Below are positions 11,765 to 24,000 of a stretch of 64,000 bases of DNA, piece by piece. Positions within the stretch are counted from its first letter, which is position 1, and each line of letters starts with the position of its first letter. The stretch spans positions 35,280,084-35,344,083 of the forward strand of contig OZ007570.1 in the NCBI GenBank assembly GCA_963931925.1, given 5' to 3'. The stretch comes from Onchidella celtica. Lineage: Eukaryota; Mollusca; Gastropoda; Systellommatophora; Onchidiidae. The notes beneath the pieces were generated by a model. That model did not search any database. It saw nothing but the letters and a program-made list of their open reading frames with translations, and was not told where the DNA came from. The position numbers and the translations under genes were made by a program.

Positions 11765-14196
11765 ATAATAATAATAATGGATGGCATTTATATAGCGCAT
11801 ATCCATTACAAAAATGCTCTATGCGCTTTACAGAAACATGTCAAAAAATACATGGGTAAACTCACACACACAACCCACATTGATACACACATAATAATAA
11901 TAATAATAGATAGCTTTTACATAGACTAGAAACTCTCATACAAATGACATTTTAACATCCTTTTAAACTGTGAAAATACTTGCGAACTGCGGACATCTAA
12001 AGGAATCTCATTCCACACCCTGGGCCCAACATGGCTGAAAGCCCTTTCACCAAAACTTTTTAGGTTCACTACGGGTACTTTTAGTCTAAGGTTGTCAGAA
12101 GATGATCTTAATGCTCTTGCAGGGCGATGCAGTTCTATAAGTTCTGAAATATACTCTGGCGACATGTTGTTGACACATTTATAACAAAATAAAGCCAATT
12201 TATATTTTATTCGCTGCTCAATAGGTAGCCAGTGGAGCTCCTTAAATATTGGTGTTATGTGATCTATCCTTTTTCTTCTTGTTATTAGTCTTGCAGCATT
12301 ATTTTGGATTAACTGAAGCTTATTGATTTTACTTTTTGGAAGACCACTTAGCAGTATGTTACAATAGTCCAGCCTAGAGAGAAACAGCGATGTTACAAGC
12401 TGTTTTGTTACTTCAGTAGTTAGGCAGTGCCGTATACTGCTGATTTTCCGTAACTGGAAATTAAGATTCTTACACAGCTGACTAATAAATGGTGACATTG
12501 ACATCTCTGCATCTAAGATTGTGCCCAGATCTTTTACTTTACTTGTCATTTTAATAAGATGGCCATTTACATTGAGATCTGGTGGATTGATTTTTTGTTT
12601 TGGATTCGTTATGAGCATAACTTCTGTTTTCTCATCATTTAGTTTTAGCTTATTATCATCCATCCATTTCTTAACTTCTTGTATGCAATGCTCCATTGTT
12701 TTTATCGTATCATCTAGGTTTTCAAGATCACATGCTTTATATATTTGGCTATCATCAGCATATTGGTGGTATTGAAGATCATATTTTCTGAAAATATCAG
12801 CAAGAGGTTGGGTGTATAATGTGAAAAGAATTGGGCCCAAAACAGAACCTTGAGGTACCCCAAAATTGAGTGTTTGGACATTAGAACAACTATCATTGAC
12901 TCTCACACATTGTTTTCTATTTGAAAGATAGGACTGAAACCATGACAGTGCATTTCCTGCAATACCAAAGGTCTTTTCTAGACGATGTAATAGAATGTTA
13001 TGATCTAAAGTATCAAAGGCAGCAGACAAGTCCAGAAGTACAAGAATACATACTCTTTTGTTATCGAGCTCTAGAAGAATATCATTCACTACTCTGAGGA
13101 TAGCAGTCTCAGTACTGTGGCCCTTTTTGTATGCCGACTGGAATATCTCATTCAAGTTATTTATTTCAATGTGCTCCATGATTTGCCTCAACGCTGATTT
13201 TTCAAGGATCTTGGACACAATTGGTAAGTTTGACACAGGCCTATAATTTTTCACATTGTTTACGTCGAGCCCAGCTTTTTTGGTCAAAGGTTTTACAATT
13301 GCCTGTTTGAAAGAATCTGGTACAACACCAGTTCTCAGAGAAACATTGATTACATGAGTAATGGATGGCAATAACTCATCAAGATATAATTTCACAAATG
13401 TCATCGGAAATGGGTCTAATTCACATGATTTGGATGGTGAGTTTTTGATAAGATCTTTAATCTCAGTCTCAGACAACATCTGGAAATCAGTCAATTTCCT
13501 GCCTTCAAAAACACATAGTTCAGGTAATAAATTGGTAACATTGTTAAAATTAGATCTGATACGTTCAATTTTTTCATAAAAATACAATGAAAACATTTCA
13601 CATAAGTCTTTATGGTCACCCTGTGGAAAAACCGAACTTGTTTCTTTCCCCAAAAGTTTGTCAGAGAGCAGAAAAAGATCTCTACACGTTTTAACACTGC
13701 TAAATTTTTGGATAAAATAACCCCGTTTGAGTTTCTGAATCAATTTTACAACATTGTTTTTACTTTCTTTGAAAATGTCACTGTGAACTTGCAATTCCGA
13801 TTTCCTCCATCGCCGTTCATCTTGGCGTCTTTTACGTTTTAATTCCTTAATTTCAAGGGCGAACTATGGTGACCATGGTCGATGTGATACTGTCCTTGGT
13901 GTTACCGGAGCATGTTGGTCTAATGTTGTTTTTAGAGCAACATTGAAGTTTTCCATTGTCATGTTGTTTGCTGCCTGATTCAAGTTTTTTTTTAGATCAT
14001 GTCTGAAATCCGTCTCGTTGATGTTCTTTAAGTTCCTGGATTCAAACGTTTTCTTTATCGTCAGAGGTTTAGGAAAATTAGTGTCAATAGTTATCAAGAA
14101 ATGATCTGAAATAGCTTTATCAAGAATGTTGACACTTAAAATGTTCATTTCTGATAATGGTGCAATGACATAGTCCAAAATATGGTTGGATTTATG
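11765..14196 (-). mobile_element. CR1-like LINE, 5'-truncated, inserted in the piggyBac-type element
   Basis: On the minus strand the reading frame runs from 14178 to 11926 with one internal TAG (13864-13866, in a context where TGG would be expected). It starts inside the endonuclease (LDYVIAP, later the conserved SDHFLI) and includes a full reverse transcriptase: FQSAYKKGHSTETA, LLDLSAAFDTLDH, GVPQGSVLGP and YADD. The C-terminal region ends RVWNEIPLDVRSS. RT style fits the CR1/L2 group. The 3' end has GCGC-rich blocks and (AAT)n tracts; the tail unit appears twice (near 11890 and 11765). Comparison with the empty site in the 27.9-kb copy fixes the breakpoints; no target duplication is evident. 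Confidence 0.85.
11926..13794 (-). CDS. LINE reverse transcriptase ORF, 622 codons after the TAG
   Basis: This is the uninterrupted part of the CR1-like pol frame, counted from an internal Met. The frame really begins upstream and is broken once at 13864-13866. Residues about 95-330 hold the RT palm and fingers, with catalytic YADD. The rest is the C-terminal domain shared by CR1-group LINEs (HWLPIEQRIKYKLALF). With the 5' part missing, this copy should be immobile. Confidence 0.85.
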   Translation of the reverse strand: MQVHSDIFKESKNNVVKLIQKLKRGYFIQKFSSVKTCRDLFLLSDKLLGKETSSVFPQGDHKDLCEMFSLYFYEKIERIRSNFNNVTNLLPELCVFEGRKLTDFQMLSETEIKDLIKNSPSKSCELDPFPMTFVKLYLDELLPSITHVINVSLRTGVVPDSFKQAIVKPLTKKAGLDVNNVKNYRPVSNLPIVSKILEKSALRQIMEHIEINNLNEIFQSAYKKGHSTETAILRVVNDILLELDNKRVCILVLLDLSAAFDTLDHNILLHRLEKTFGIAGNALSWFQSYLSNRKQCVRVNDSCSNVQTLNFGVPQGSVLGPILFTLYTQPLADIFRKYDLQYHQYADDSQIYKACDLENLDDTIKTMEHCIQEVKKWMDDNKLKLNDEKTEVMLITNPKQKINPPDLNVNGHLIKMTSKVKDLGTILDAEMSMSPFISQLCKNLNFQLRKISSIRHCLTTEVTKQLVTSLFLSRLDYCNILLSGLPKSKINKLQLIQNNAARLITRRKRIDHITPIFKELHWLPIEQRIKYKLALFCYKCVNNMSPEYISELIELHRPARALRSSSDNLRLKVPVVNLKSFGERAFSHVGPRVWNEIPLDVRSSQVFSQFKRMLKCHLYESF

Positions 14197-15022
14197 TATG
14201 ACGAATAGTTGCGAATAGTTACATCGTAATAAACGTAATCGGATGATACCATTTTGTTAGATATAGTAGGGGTGACAGGATAGATAACACGCAAAAATAA
14301 TGTATGAAAAAAAAAGTGGAAAAAACAAAACCAACGACAGCCTTGGCAACCGAATACACAAAGCGCGAGGCGCACCGTTGCTATACAAAAATGTGGCTTC
14401 CCGCAGGACCCGCGTAAAGCGTGTCGGACAAAATAATGGCCTCCCGTGCTGCGCGAGGAGGCCAATATAGTGGCCTCCCGCAGGACTAGGGTTAAAAAGT
14501 TATATCATTGTGATGATGAAAGTGGTGGATGGTGCTATAATTGGCCTATACATGCAAACCAAATCTATTTCATATGTTCCGAAAGCCGTCTGTTTAGGCA
14601 ACTTTCATTTCAAAAATGGTCTGTCACCTGCAGGCTCAGATGATGGATACAGAACATAAGCTTTAGAACAGAAGGTTGACATGAAATATATGTTGCATGA
14701 AATGAATGTGTTAAAAATTTGCATTGCTTGATAAAAGCCCTAAAACTGACATGACAAAACATATTATAATACTAATATCCTCATATATTAATAGAAATCT
14801 GTTAAATCTGAAAGACACAACTCGAGAACAGGCTGTATTGACCTATTAAATTATTGTATGAAAGTTACAAATTTACAAAACATCAAATGTGGTGACCAGA
14901 ACAACAAAATATTTTGACCTCTAATTTCATATAAAATCATAAACAATGTCCCCGTCCCGGATTAGCAATTTTTCCAATAATGCTTTCCATGTAAAGCTTT
15001 GGTTTTCCAAGATTAACTGTAT

Positions 15023-18000
15023 TCAAATGCCCCATTCTTCTTTCAGATTCTCTATTGTGGTAAATGTTTGCTCATTGTCATTCCCAGCACCCATCATGCT
15101 CAGCAGTCCAAACTTTGCATCAGATTTCTTAAATCCTGTATCAAATCGTGGATCTATCGGATGGCTGGCTGGCTGCCACCTGTAAATAAATTATAAGAAA
15201 ACAAAAATGTTCATACTGAAATAGCTGTTGTTTATGACCCTAGAAGCATTTTGCCATTTCTTAGGTCATAACTTAATACCAAAAAAAATGAAAGGTCTTG
15301 TCAGATGTTATCTCATAATGGACATGAAATGGACATTGCACATAACTGTACAAATTTTACATGCATATAAGTGCCATGATCTCAATTGCTTTTTTCAGTA
15401 CCACATATTTTACATTATTTTTCACGCGGTAGAGTTATGACAAGCTTTGAAAAACACATAAATAACCCAAAACAGTTGAATTCCGAGATTAAATTAACAA
15501 AAATGCAAATTTCTTACAATGAAACGCAATGAAGAATTATTATGTGAAGTACCATTGAATAAATGGGAAAAAGGGGAAAAAACTGGCTTGAGCGAAATAT
15601 TATTTAAAGGTGCACTTTGGGTTTTCTTTAAAAACAATATTTATCAATAATGTCTCTCTAATCACACCTCAGATCCAATGAAAATGGACAGAATGTGCAA
15701 AGATTGTTCAGTTTAACATGAAAGGGTGACACAGCTGATGGCATGTGAAAAATGCTGATGAAACGTGTGTTATAAAATAAATGTGTTGGCTTAAAACTGT
15801 AAAAAGCGTTTATTTTAAAATCATGTAATGATAAAAACAATTAAAGTAATGATTTGCACAGATATTTATTGACTTTTCATGTGATGATTTATTGTGTATG
15901 TATATATGTGTATGTGTATACTTCTTTAATCCCATTTGGAAAAATTGCGTTAGCATCATTGCAGCCCAGTTACAATTGGAGCAAACATGTCGTCACCACT
16001 ATGCAGCGCTGGTTGGTCTTTTCAATTTCCAGCCGCCAAGGTGTTTTTAACGCGCCCATAGTGCATGTGGGCCCTCCGAGTTTTTTGTCCTTATCCGAGA
16101 AGACTACGTGCTCGATCCTACCTACCATAGGATCAGGGACATGCAAATATGAGAAAAATCCCAAAATTCCAACATGCCTGCACCGACCGGGATTTGAACC
16201 CGGTACCTTCAGCATGAGAGGCGAGCACCCTGTCTCTAGACCACCGTGTCCTCATTGTTCCAATGAATGCAAAATAACTAAGTTTAAAACTGAAAATATA
16301 ATAGTTATCGCTTCAAACTGATGAAATTATTTGTCTCTCTGACTGCGGTTAAGATTTATATTTTTTGTTTCAATATAAAGTTGAATCATTTTCTCGGACA
16401 CTGTGATTCAAACAGTGACATGAAGATATTTCAAAGTAATCTACATGGTTTTGATTAAACTCCACTAAGTTTAGATGTGATGATAAAAGATATTGTTCAC
16501 CCCATTCTTATGTTCAAGTGAGAATTCAGAATGAATTAATCAAGAGTTCTTAACATGTGAATCAAATGATTATATTTTCTTTGGCTGCACAACACAGTTC
16601 AGCTCATCAGAACAGTTCTACTGTTTGCCATAGATCATGGGTTTAATTCCTGTTCAAGCTGTCATTGTTTTCTTTCTTTTCTATTTAAATATCATGGGAT
16701 CCAAATTCTGAAAGTCGAGTGATTTAGTTTAAACTGTTACCGTTCATTCTTAGAAATGCTAAATAAATTCACACCACTGATGCTTTATTTCTATTTGGAA
16801 TGTTCATTTTAATGCAATGATCAGAGTATGCACATTATGAAAATGCCACCCAGCCTTACCTTGTGTCACAGCTTATTCTGGCAAAGTTGGTGGTGTTGGT
16901 GGTAGACATGTGCACAGTCCTAAGGAAGAATTATAAAACATTTCACCAAAAAAACAAGTGTAGATTATCCACTGCAACTGTCAAAACAAAACATTTTGCC
17001 ATGGGTCAGTATTTCAGCAATGTCCAGCCTATTTTGTTTTTGCTAACAGTAGATAATACAATAATTTTGGGATATGCCTCTTCAATTTTTTTATAGATCA
17101 AATTCCCATTTTTCTCAGATCTGATGCAATGTCATTTTATACAAATATAAACAAATTCAAGCCTTAGTTGCACCACTCTCAGAATTTGTGCATTCTGAAA
17201 CCTATCATTGGGTTTCATATTTTTGTGTGCAGAGGCAATGTTACCTTTTTTTAATCTGATCATCTATTTTTGCATGGCTATCAACATTATTATAGTTTTA
17301 CTTGGAAACAGCTTTCATGATATATTTCCTTTCCTGTAGCCATAAAGCTTTATTATAAAACAGGGTGTGCTTAGGAAATTTTCAAGCCTCTGCGAAGATA
17401 TCAGTTATCGTTGGTCTGCTCGTTAAAACTAAAATCAAAGGCTGTTATTGAGGAATCAAAGTCTAATTACAAAGCCAAACAGAGAAAATACTAAGTTGTA
17501 TTCATTGATCAACTATAGGCAGAATGTGCATGACGTCACAGAGTGTTTTTGTTTTGATCTTCCTACATTAAAGATGGCTGATGGATCAGCTGATTAGTGT
17601 AACTTCGAGATGTGTCTATGCGGTTAAATGCCTGATGGTTGTATTGTAGTTGACTGTTATGACAGAGGTGGAAAGGATGGATCAAGGCTGGTCAGATTCC
17701 CCACCATCTGTGTAAACAAGGGAAAGGAAGTGAAAGAATTGACCAAACATCTCCCATTGAACATGTACACATCTGCCATTATTTACCTGTAGCAAACTAC
17801 TTTTAGCTCGCCACCGGTTGGTTTGCGACACCTCCCATGCTCACAGTGCAAATCAGGTAACGAATCAAAATCAATGCTACAATCACCATGGTGACGCGTG
17901 GGTCCTTACACTAAAGATGGTGGATATGCGCATTCTGCCTATAGCTTTCTGTGTAAACTACTATGGATCCCTACCAACAGCCTTTGAGTATACTTTTAAT

Positions 18001-21000
18001 GCGGTTCCAACAGTCAACCAATGTTATATATTTCAACTGCTGTTGGTGGATACTTCTGTACATGTATATAACTGAGAATGTTGTGATAGTAAACTGTTAG
18101 GTAAATCAAACCTCATATTGAAGATCAGAACATCTCCTGCTCTGAAATCTGTTGTCTTCCATTGTCCACCAAACTTGCGGGTAATTTCAAAGGGATCTTC
18201 AGTAAACCAGCCTGTCCCTGCAAGGTGTGATTAAGACATGGCAGTCGCAAATGGTTGATAGAAAGACCAACAGACAAATAAAAGGATTTAAAAAAGTTAG
18301 TGTCACACAAAAGGACAGTATTTTTATAGGGGGAATGTATGAAAATTGGATGATGATATTATAAGGCTGAAGAGTTCACACACTTCTCAGTCTAATGAAT
18401 TACCCTAAGATTATAATCAATAAATATCACATGACCCATAGATGTCCCATAGATTCACAAAGCTCTTTATTCCAAACACACCTTTCAGGCCAACTTCTTC
18501 TGCATCCATTTCTCCATAGGTTTCTTGAAAATGGTCGAAACTGTAAGATTAATAGAAAAACATGAAGATATGAACAAAAGTAAGCAGCCTATTGTCAAAT
18601 TCTAACAAAGAATTCAGTTTCCAAGCCCTAAGTAAATAATATACTTAAAGGGGGATGATCCAGCATAACTGTTTCTACATGAATACTAAACTGTCTTTAT
18701 TCAAAGGTTACAGAAATCACTATCACTTTCAAAAGTAAGTAGCGCACTATATCTGTGGTCATCACATTCTGTTAAAAGCCTATCACTTCTGTGCCACAAC
18801 AAGTTACTTTCAGCATCAATTAAATCTGGAACGAGCTTGTAAAATATCAGTATCTATACAAAGTACTTTTTTTTTTTTTTTCCAGAAAACCTGATCTTCC
18901 AGAAATAAACATTAACGCTGATACATTTGCAATGGACAGAATTAAATTTATCATGTATCATTTGTGTTAGATATTAAATTATAATGACAATCTCCATGCA
19001 CCGAAACCTCACATCCAAATTTCTAAAAACAGTTCGTCTTTGAAAAAGAATAATTCACTCCCAACATGTGTGTTAGCACACCGTACACATTTGCACGGTA
19101 TTTTTACCTTGGAAGTCTGTTTGAACCCTCACACATGACCAATACACCCATTTCAATGGGAGTATCACCAATAGGAGTCCACACAGTATGCAAGTCTTTA
19201 GAGCCACGGCTCATGTACACATTGTCCACATGGGCACCTGTGAAACCTTCATGGTGCATGGCCCTACAGAAAATGGATTACCATTCAGGAGATGGATTTG
19301 ACATTTTTATATCAAAATAATAATATATAATAATAAAAACAGTATAATAATAATAATAATCAAATCATTAATAATAATTAATGGTGACATGGCATAATCT
19401 GGGCTTTGCTGATTCATGAAGAAGACAATATCAAGCTTTGTACTGACTGACAGCCATTCACTGCAGTTGCCATGAGTGAGATTTAAAATCGCATAGATGA
19501 GAATAACAAGATGCTGATATGAGCATTTTCTGTTGACTAAAATCATAGGTGGCATAGCTATTGGGTAAATATAATTGTGTTTTCAAAAGACTAGATGTTT
19601 TCAAAAAATGTTGTTGTCCAAAGTAAGCAAACCAAGAGTCAGCCCACACTGCTTTTTTGTCTTTTTTTTTTTTTCTCTCAATTTCAGTAATGTCAGAATA
19701 TAACAAAACAGCATGTTTTCTGAGAAAAGTAATCCATCTAAGCTTGTATGTCTCACCACATGAAAGTACACATTCTGAGGGCTTGGATCCTGCAATGCTA
19801 ATTGGTTTGGGCTTCAACAAACTCTGTTGAACATGAACACAATAGCAAAAATTGAAATGATAGCTCTGACTGTCCCTGAGAAGGTAGAGTCTATGTCTTT
19901 GCTAACAGACTTACCTTAACCACTTGTAGTCAAATGTCTTGACTTCATCATTAAAGTACCTCTTAAAGAACTCAAATGCTGTTGAGAGGTAAGAAATACT
20001 TTATGAAAAATAACTATGCTGTTACTATACCAATTAATTTGTTTATACGTGTACTTTTTTTCACTGCTATATATTTCAACATTTCAGTGTTTTTTATTAA
20101 CTCTTAGCTACTTTTTCTTTATTGTTCATCCCAGTGTTTTATGAACTATGGTTTAGTCTCTTTAAATTTTGCTCTTTCCCTATTTGACATTTCAAACTGT
20201 TTACTATGGATTTGCAGTTACCTGCAGTTTCAAGACTTTTATTTCTCTTCCCTCATTTCCATTCAAACATTTTTTTTTCTCTCATGTTTTGCACTCTGTA
20301 CTTTTTATTCTTTTTTCCCATGCAGTTCATTAATTTTCTCTTATTGGTGAAGTCAATAAAGATGATGCCAAGCAGTTGCAAACATACATTGTCAACAAAT
20401 AAGATCACTGGCTTACTCAAACAGTCAAATTAAAAAACTCGCTGGATGGTATCACACATCTATGACTACAATATGTATAATGTCATACTTTGCACGTAGG
20501 TTAAACAAAAATCTACCTTCTCCTATAGTGAACAATTTTCTAGCACATTATGCAATTCCTTCTGCACATTTATATAAATACATGTATAATTTTATTGCAG
20601 ACTATTTTGATTTAAAAGGCACAGACTTACGTCGCTTGCCTTCAAGTACTGCAAGGACTGTGTTTTTGTGTGAGATCTCATTATGGCCCTGTGATTGATT
20701 AATTAACTGATTGGTGGATGGAAAAATGGACAGTTGGAAAGGATGGAAGTAAGTGATAGAGGGAGCAAACATGTGTGCAAATGAATGAATGAGTCTGTAA
20801 GCAAACAAGAAGAGTAGTGTGACTATGAACATGGAAATGAATGAGTGGGTTCAGTAAGCAATAAAGGACTTAGTAATAAACAAACTGGAAGAGGCCACTG
20901 ACAGAGCGCACTAACTAGCTGAATTTTAATCTTTGACCCCAAAATTTGCCAACTGCCAGATCTGACATGAACTCATTAGCTGAATCAGACACTCATGTTT

Positions 21001-24000
21001 TTATTTAAGCAATCATTTACAGGTTAAAACAATGAAAGATATGCACAAAAGGGTCATTAAATATTTTAAAAGCGCACCACCTAATTACAGAAAATAAGAA
21101 TTGAGAATGCATGAAAAATATTTTTCACAACTTTGAGAAATGAAATATGCGCACATAGCTCAACAAACTTTGTCACAGTCTAACAGGTAGTCTTTCAGTG
21201 ACCACCTATAATATGAAATAACTTACCTCCATAAATGGCACACAGCCCAAACCACATCCTTCTCTCAATACTCCTTCTTTGACAGGATGTTTTTTGTCCA
21301 GTTTATCCCCCAAATTATCAATGTATTCAAGAACTGCCGCTCTTGCAGCAAGCACCTCTTCTCTGTCGTGGAACCTTCGAATCAGAAGATACCTAAGAAA
21401 AACACAACACACATGAAAATGGCATACTTACATGGTCCATTACTCTAAGTAAGAAACAGGTCTCCAATATGATTTATGAATCAGAGAGCAGCAGGGGCAG
21501 ACCAAAATAGTTTGCACTGGAATCCCAGGCAAAAGACACACAACATGTGACAAGTTATGTGCTAGTTTCAGAAATATGTAATCCAATCACTGGTTCCGTT
21601 CCAATGTATTTATACTTCATTAAAAAGTTCTCCCCAATTCCTAAGTTTCCAAATTAACCCTCGTCCCCCATTGAGTGAACTCCTCCACATAACGCCCTGT
21701 GCAGAGATAGCCAGCGGCCAGCCAGCAGATTGTTCGCATACTGCCGATGACCTCAGCGGTCAGGTCAATCAGGTCCTTTTGAACTCATGTATTGTGTTTA
21801 CTTTAGGATACAAGAACAACAATAGTGGTGGATAAATGGTAAGGGACCCCTATGATTTTTGGATAAAGTACTTACAATGAATGGTATCAGTGGGCGTGCA
21901 CCTGTCGGTGCAAACGGCCAGGGCGGAGGAGGTTTCATCTAACCCAACGGCCACATGCTAGGGCACAATGTGACCCTCAGTACTTGAGTCCTTCATATTG
22001 GCCCCCGGTAGCGGTGTGGTCATAGGCTTGTTTGCCTAAATCACAGACGAAGAATTGAGCAAACTTCCCGGACGCAGCTTTGAAGCTGGCGGCAGCAGGC
22101 CAGTGGTTGATTGATAGGGCAGATGGCAATATACCGTCACTCTGGCCTGGATATCGTGACACAGAGCATCCACCAGTATTGGTGTTCTTTGGTTTGGGTC
22201 TTTCACCCTAGTCAGTTGGGACTGCGAGGCTGTGGAGTAGCCTACAGGCAGCCGGTCAGGCAATATGACTGTCCCTCCGGCATCCTCCTGCACCTGGATA
22301 CATTTCCAGTCGTCTTGACCCTGTCTTGCCACTTGGATAAGTTGCGTCCAGGCGAGAGAGTGAGCCTGATGTTTGCGCAGCTCTTTCTCACTAAAAACAA
22401 ATTCTTTGCGCCAGTCTTAACACTCACCTCGTCTTCTTTCATCTTTGTCTCGTCTTCTTTCCTCTCAAAATTCCAACGGCGATGGGCGAGTGCGGTGGCA
22501 GCAGGTTTGGATAGACTGGAAGCTGTTAGCACAGACCTACACGTTGGTGGCTGTGGGCTATGGTCGCTTCATCGTCGATTGAAGTGGAGGCGTGGGGAGG
22601 CAGCACCCACAGTAGCTGAGCAGCCTTATTTAAGGATAGCACTGCTCACCTCAACTGAGGAAGGGGCTAGAAAAGGTGCCCTAAAGAAAGCCCACTTCAC
22701 ATCACCCTGACTGGTATACCGCGACCAGTGGGGATCCCTTTTTGCGGTCGAAACAAAAAGAAATTCAGCTTACTCAGGCTAGGAGCCTGGAATATACGCA
22801 CACTACAGGACAACTCAAACAACCCGGAAAGACGCACTGCACTTATTGCCATTGAGCTCAGCAGGTACAACCTGGACATAGTGGCACTCAGTGAGACCAG
22901 ACTCCCTGATAGTGGCCAACTCAAAGAGCTCAGTGGTGGATACACCTTCTTCTGGAAAGGCAAGGGTGCAGTCGAACCGAGACAGCATGGTGTTGGGTTT
23001 GCAATTAAAAATGACCTTGTCAGAAACTTGCAGTCCATGCCAATTGAAATAAATGACAGGCTAATGACACTCAGGATCCCAGTTGGGAAAAGCCAGTCAG
23101 CCACCCTCATTAGCGCATATGCGCCCACCATGACAAACCCAGATGAAGCCAAAGACAAGTTCTATTCTGATCTAGAATCTGTCATATGCTCTGTCCCGGC
23201 AGCTGATAAGCTGATTCTCTTGGGGGACTTCAATGCTAGGGTTGGCTCAGAAATCTCAGCGTGGCCAAATGTTTTGGGCCCTCATGGAGTTGGTTCATGC
23301 AATAACAATGGGTTGCGCTTACTTACTTTGTGCGCTGAATTTGGCCTGTTCATTACCAACACAAATTTTAGTCTCCCCGTGAGAAACAGAACGTCATGGA
23401 TGCATCCCCGCTCAAAGCATTGGCATCTCATAGACTATGTCATTGTGAGGAAGACTGACAGAAAGGATGTCCTTGTAACAAAGGCGATGTGTGGTGCCGA
23501 GTGTGGAACTGACCACAGACTCATTGTTTGCAAGCTCAGACTAACATTGAGGCCCAATAGACGCCCTCAAGGGAAAGCGCCACCTAAACGCCTAAATGTT
23601 TCAAAACTCTGCTCAGCTGAGAAACAGAGCGAGCTCTCATCAGAACTCTCCTCAAAATTGGATTGCGTGACTTTTGACCCTGAGAACATTGAACAGAGCT
23701 GGACTGACCTAAATACGACTGTACACTCTTGCGCCAGCAGCACAGTTGGTTTTCCTGTCCGCAAGCACCAGGACTGGTTCAATGATAATGATAATGAAAT
23801 CAAAGTGCTCATCAAAGAAAAAAATAGTCTCATCCAAGCTCACTGCAGTGACCCCTCTTCCACAGCAAAAGCTGATGCACTGCGTGCATGTAAGGGTGTA
23901 CTCCAGAAGAAGCTGAGGAAAATGAAAAATGACTGGCTTGAAGAGCGAGTAAGAGAAACTCAGAAATATGCCGACACAAACAACACTAGAAAGTTCTTTG

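Larger units (their letters stand above)
10931..14495. mobile_element. piggyBac-type non-autonomous element, copy 1, with LINE insert
   Basis: Both ends are TTAA followed by an inverted repeat: TTAACCCTCGTCCCGCG on the left, and on the right the inverse of TTAACCCTAGTCCTGCGG. TTAA target sites and CCCT termini are hallmarks of piggyBac. A hairpin with arms GGAGGCCA/TGGCCTCC sits just inside the right end. Without the LINE at 11765-14196 the element is about 1.13 kb, and it aligns along its whole length with the element at 21654-28217. It has no transposase ORF. Confidence 0.85.

Noticed and set aside
13864-13866. Recoded TAG in the CR1-like frame
   Set aside because: A single point change in a truncated copy is far simpler than stop-codon recoding.
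16180-16253. Minus-strand tRNA gene
   Set aside because: Same SINE head as at 9343, followed by the SINE body, so not a stand-alone tRNA.
22111-22710. 199-codon frame ahead of the LINE ORF as a possible ORF1
   Set aside because: No coiled coil, RRM or zinc-knuckle motif; probably 5' UTR of the element.
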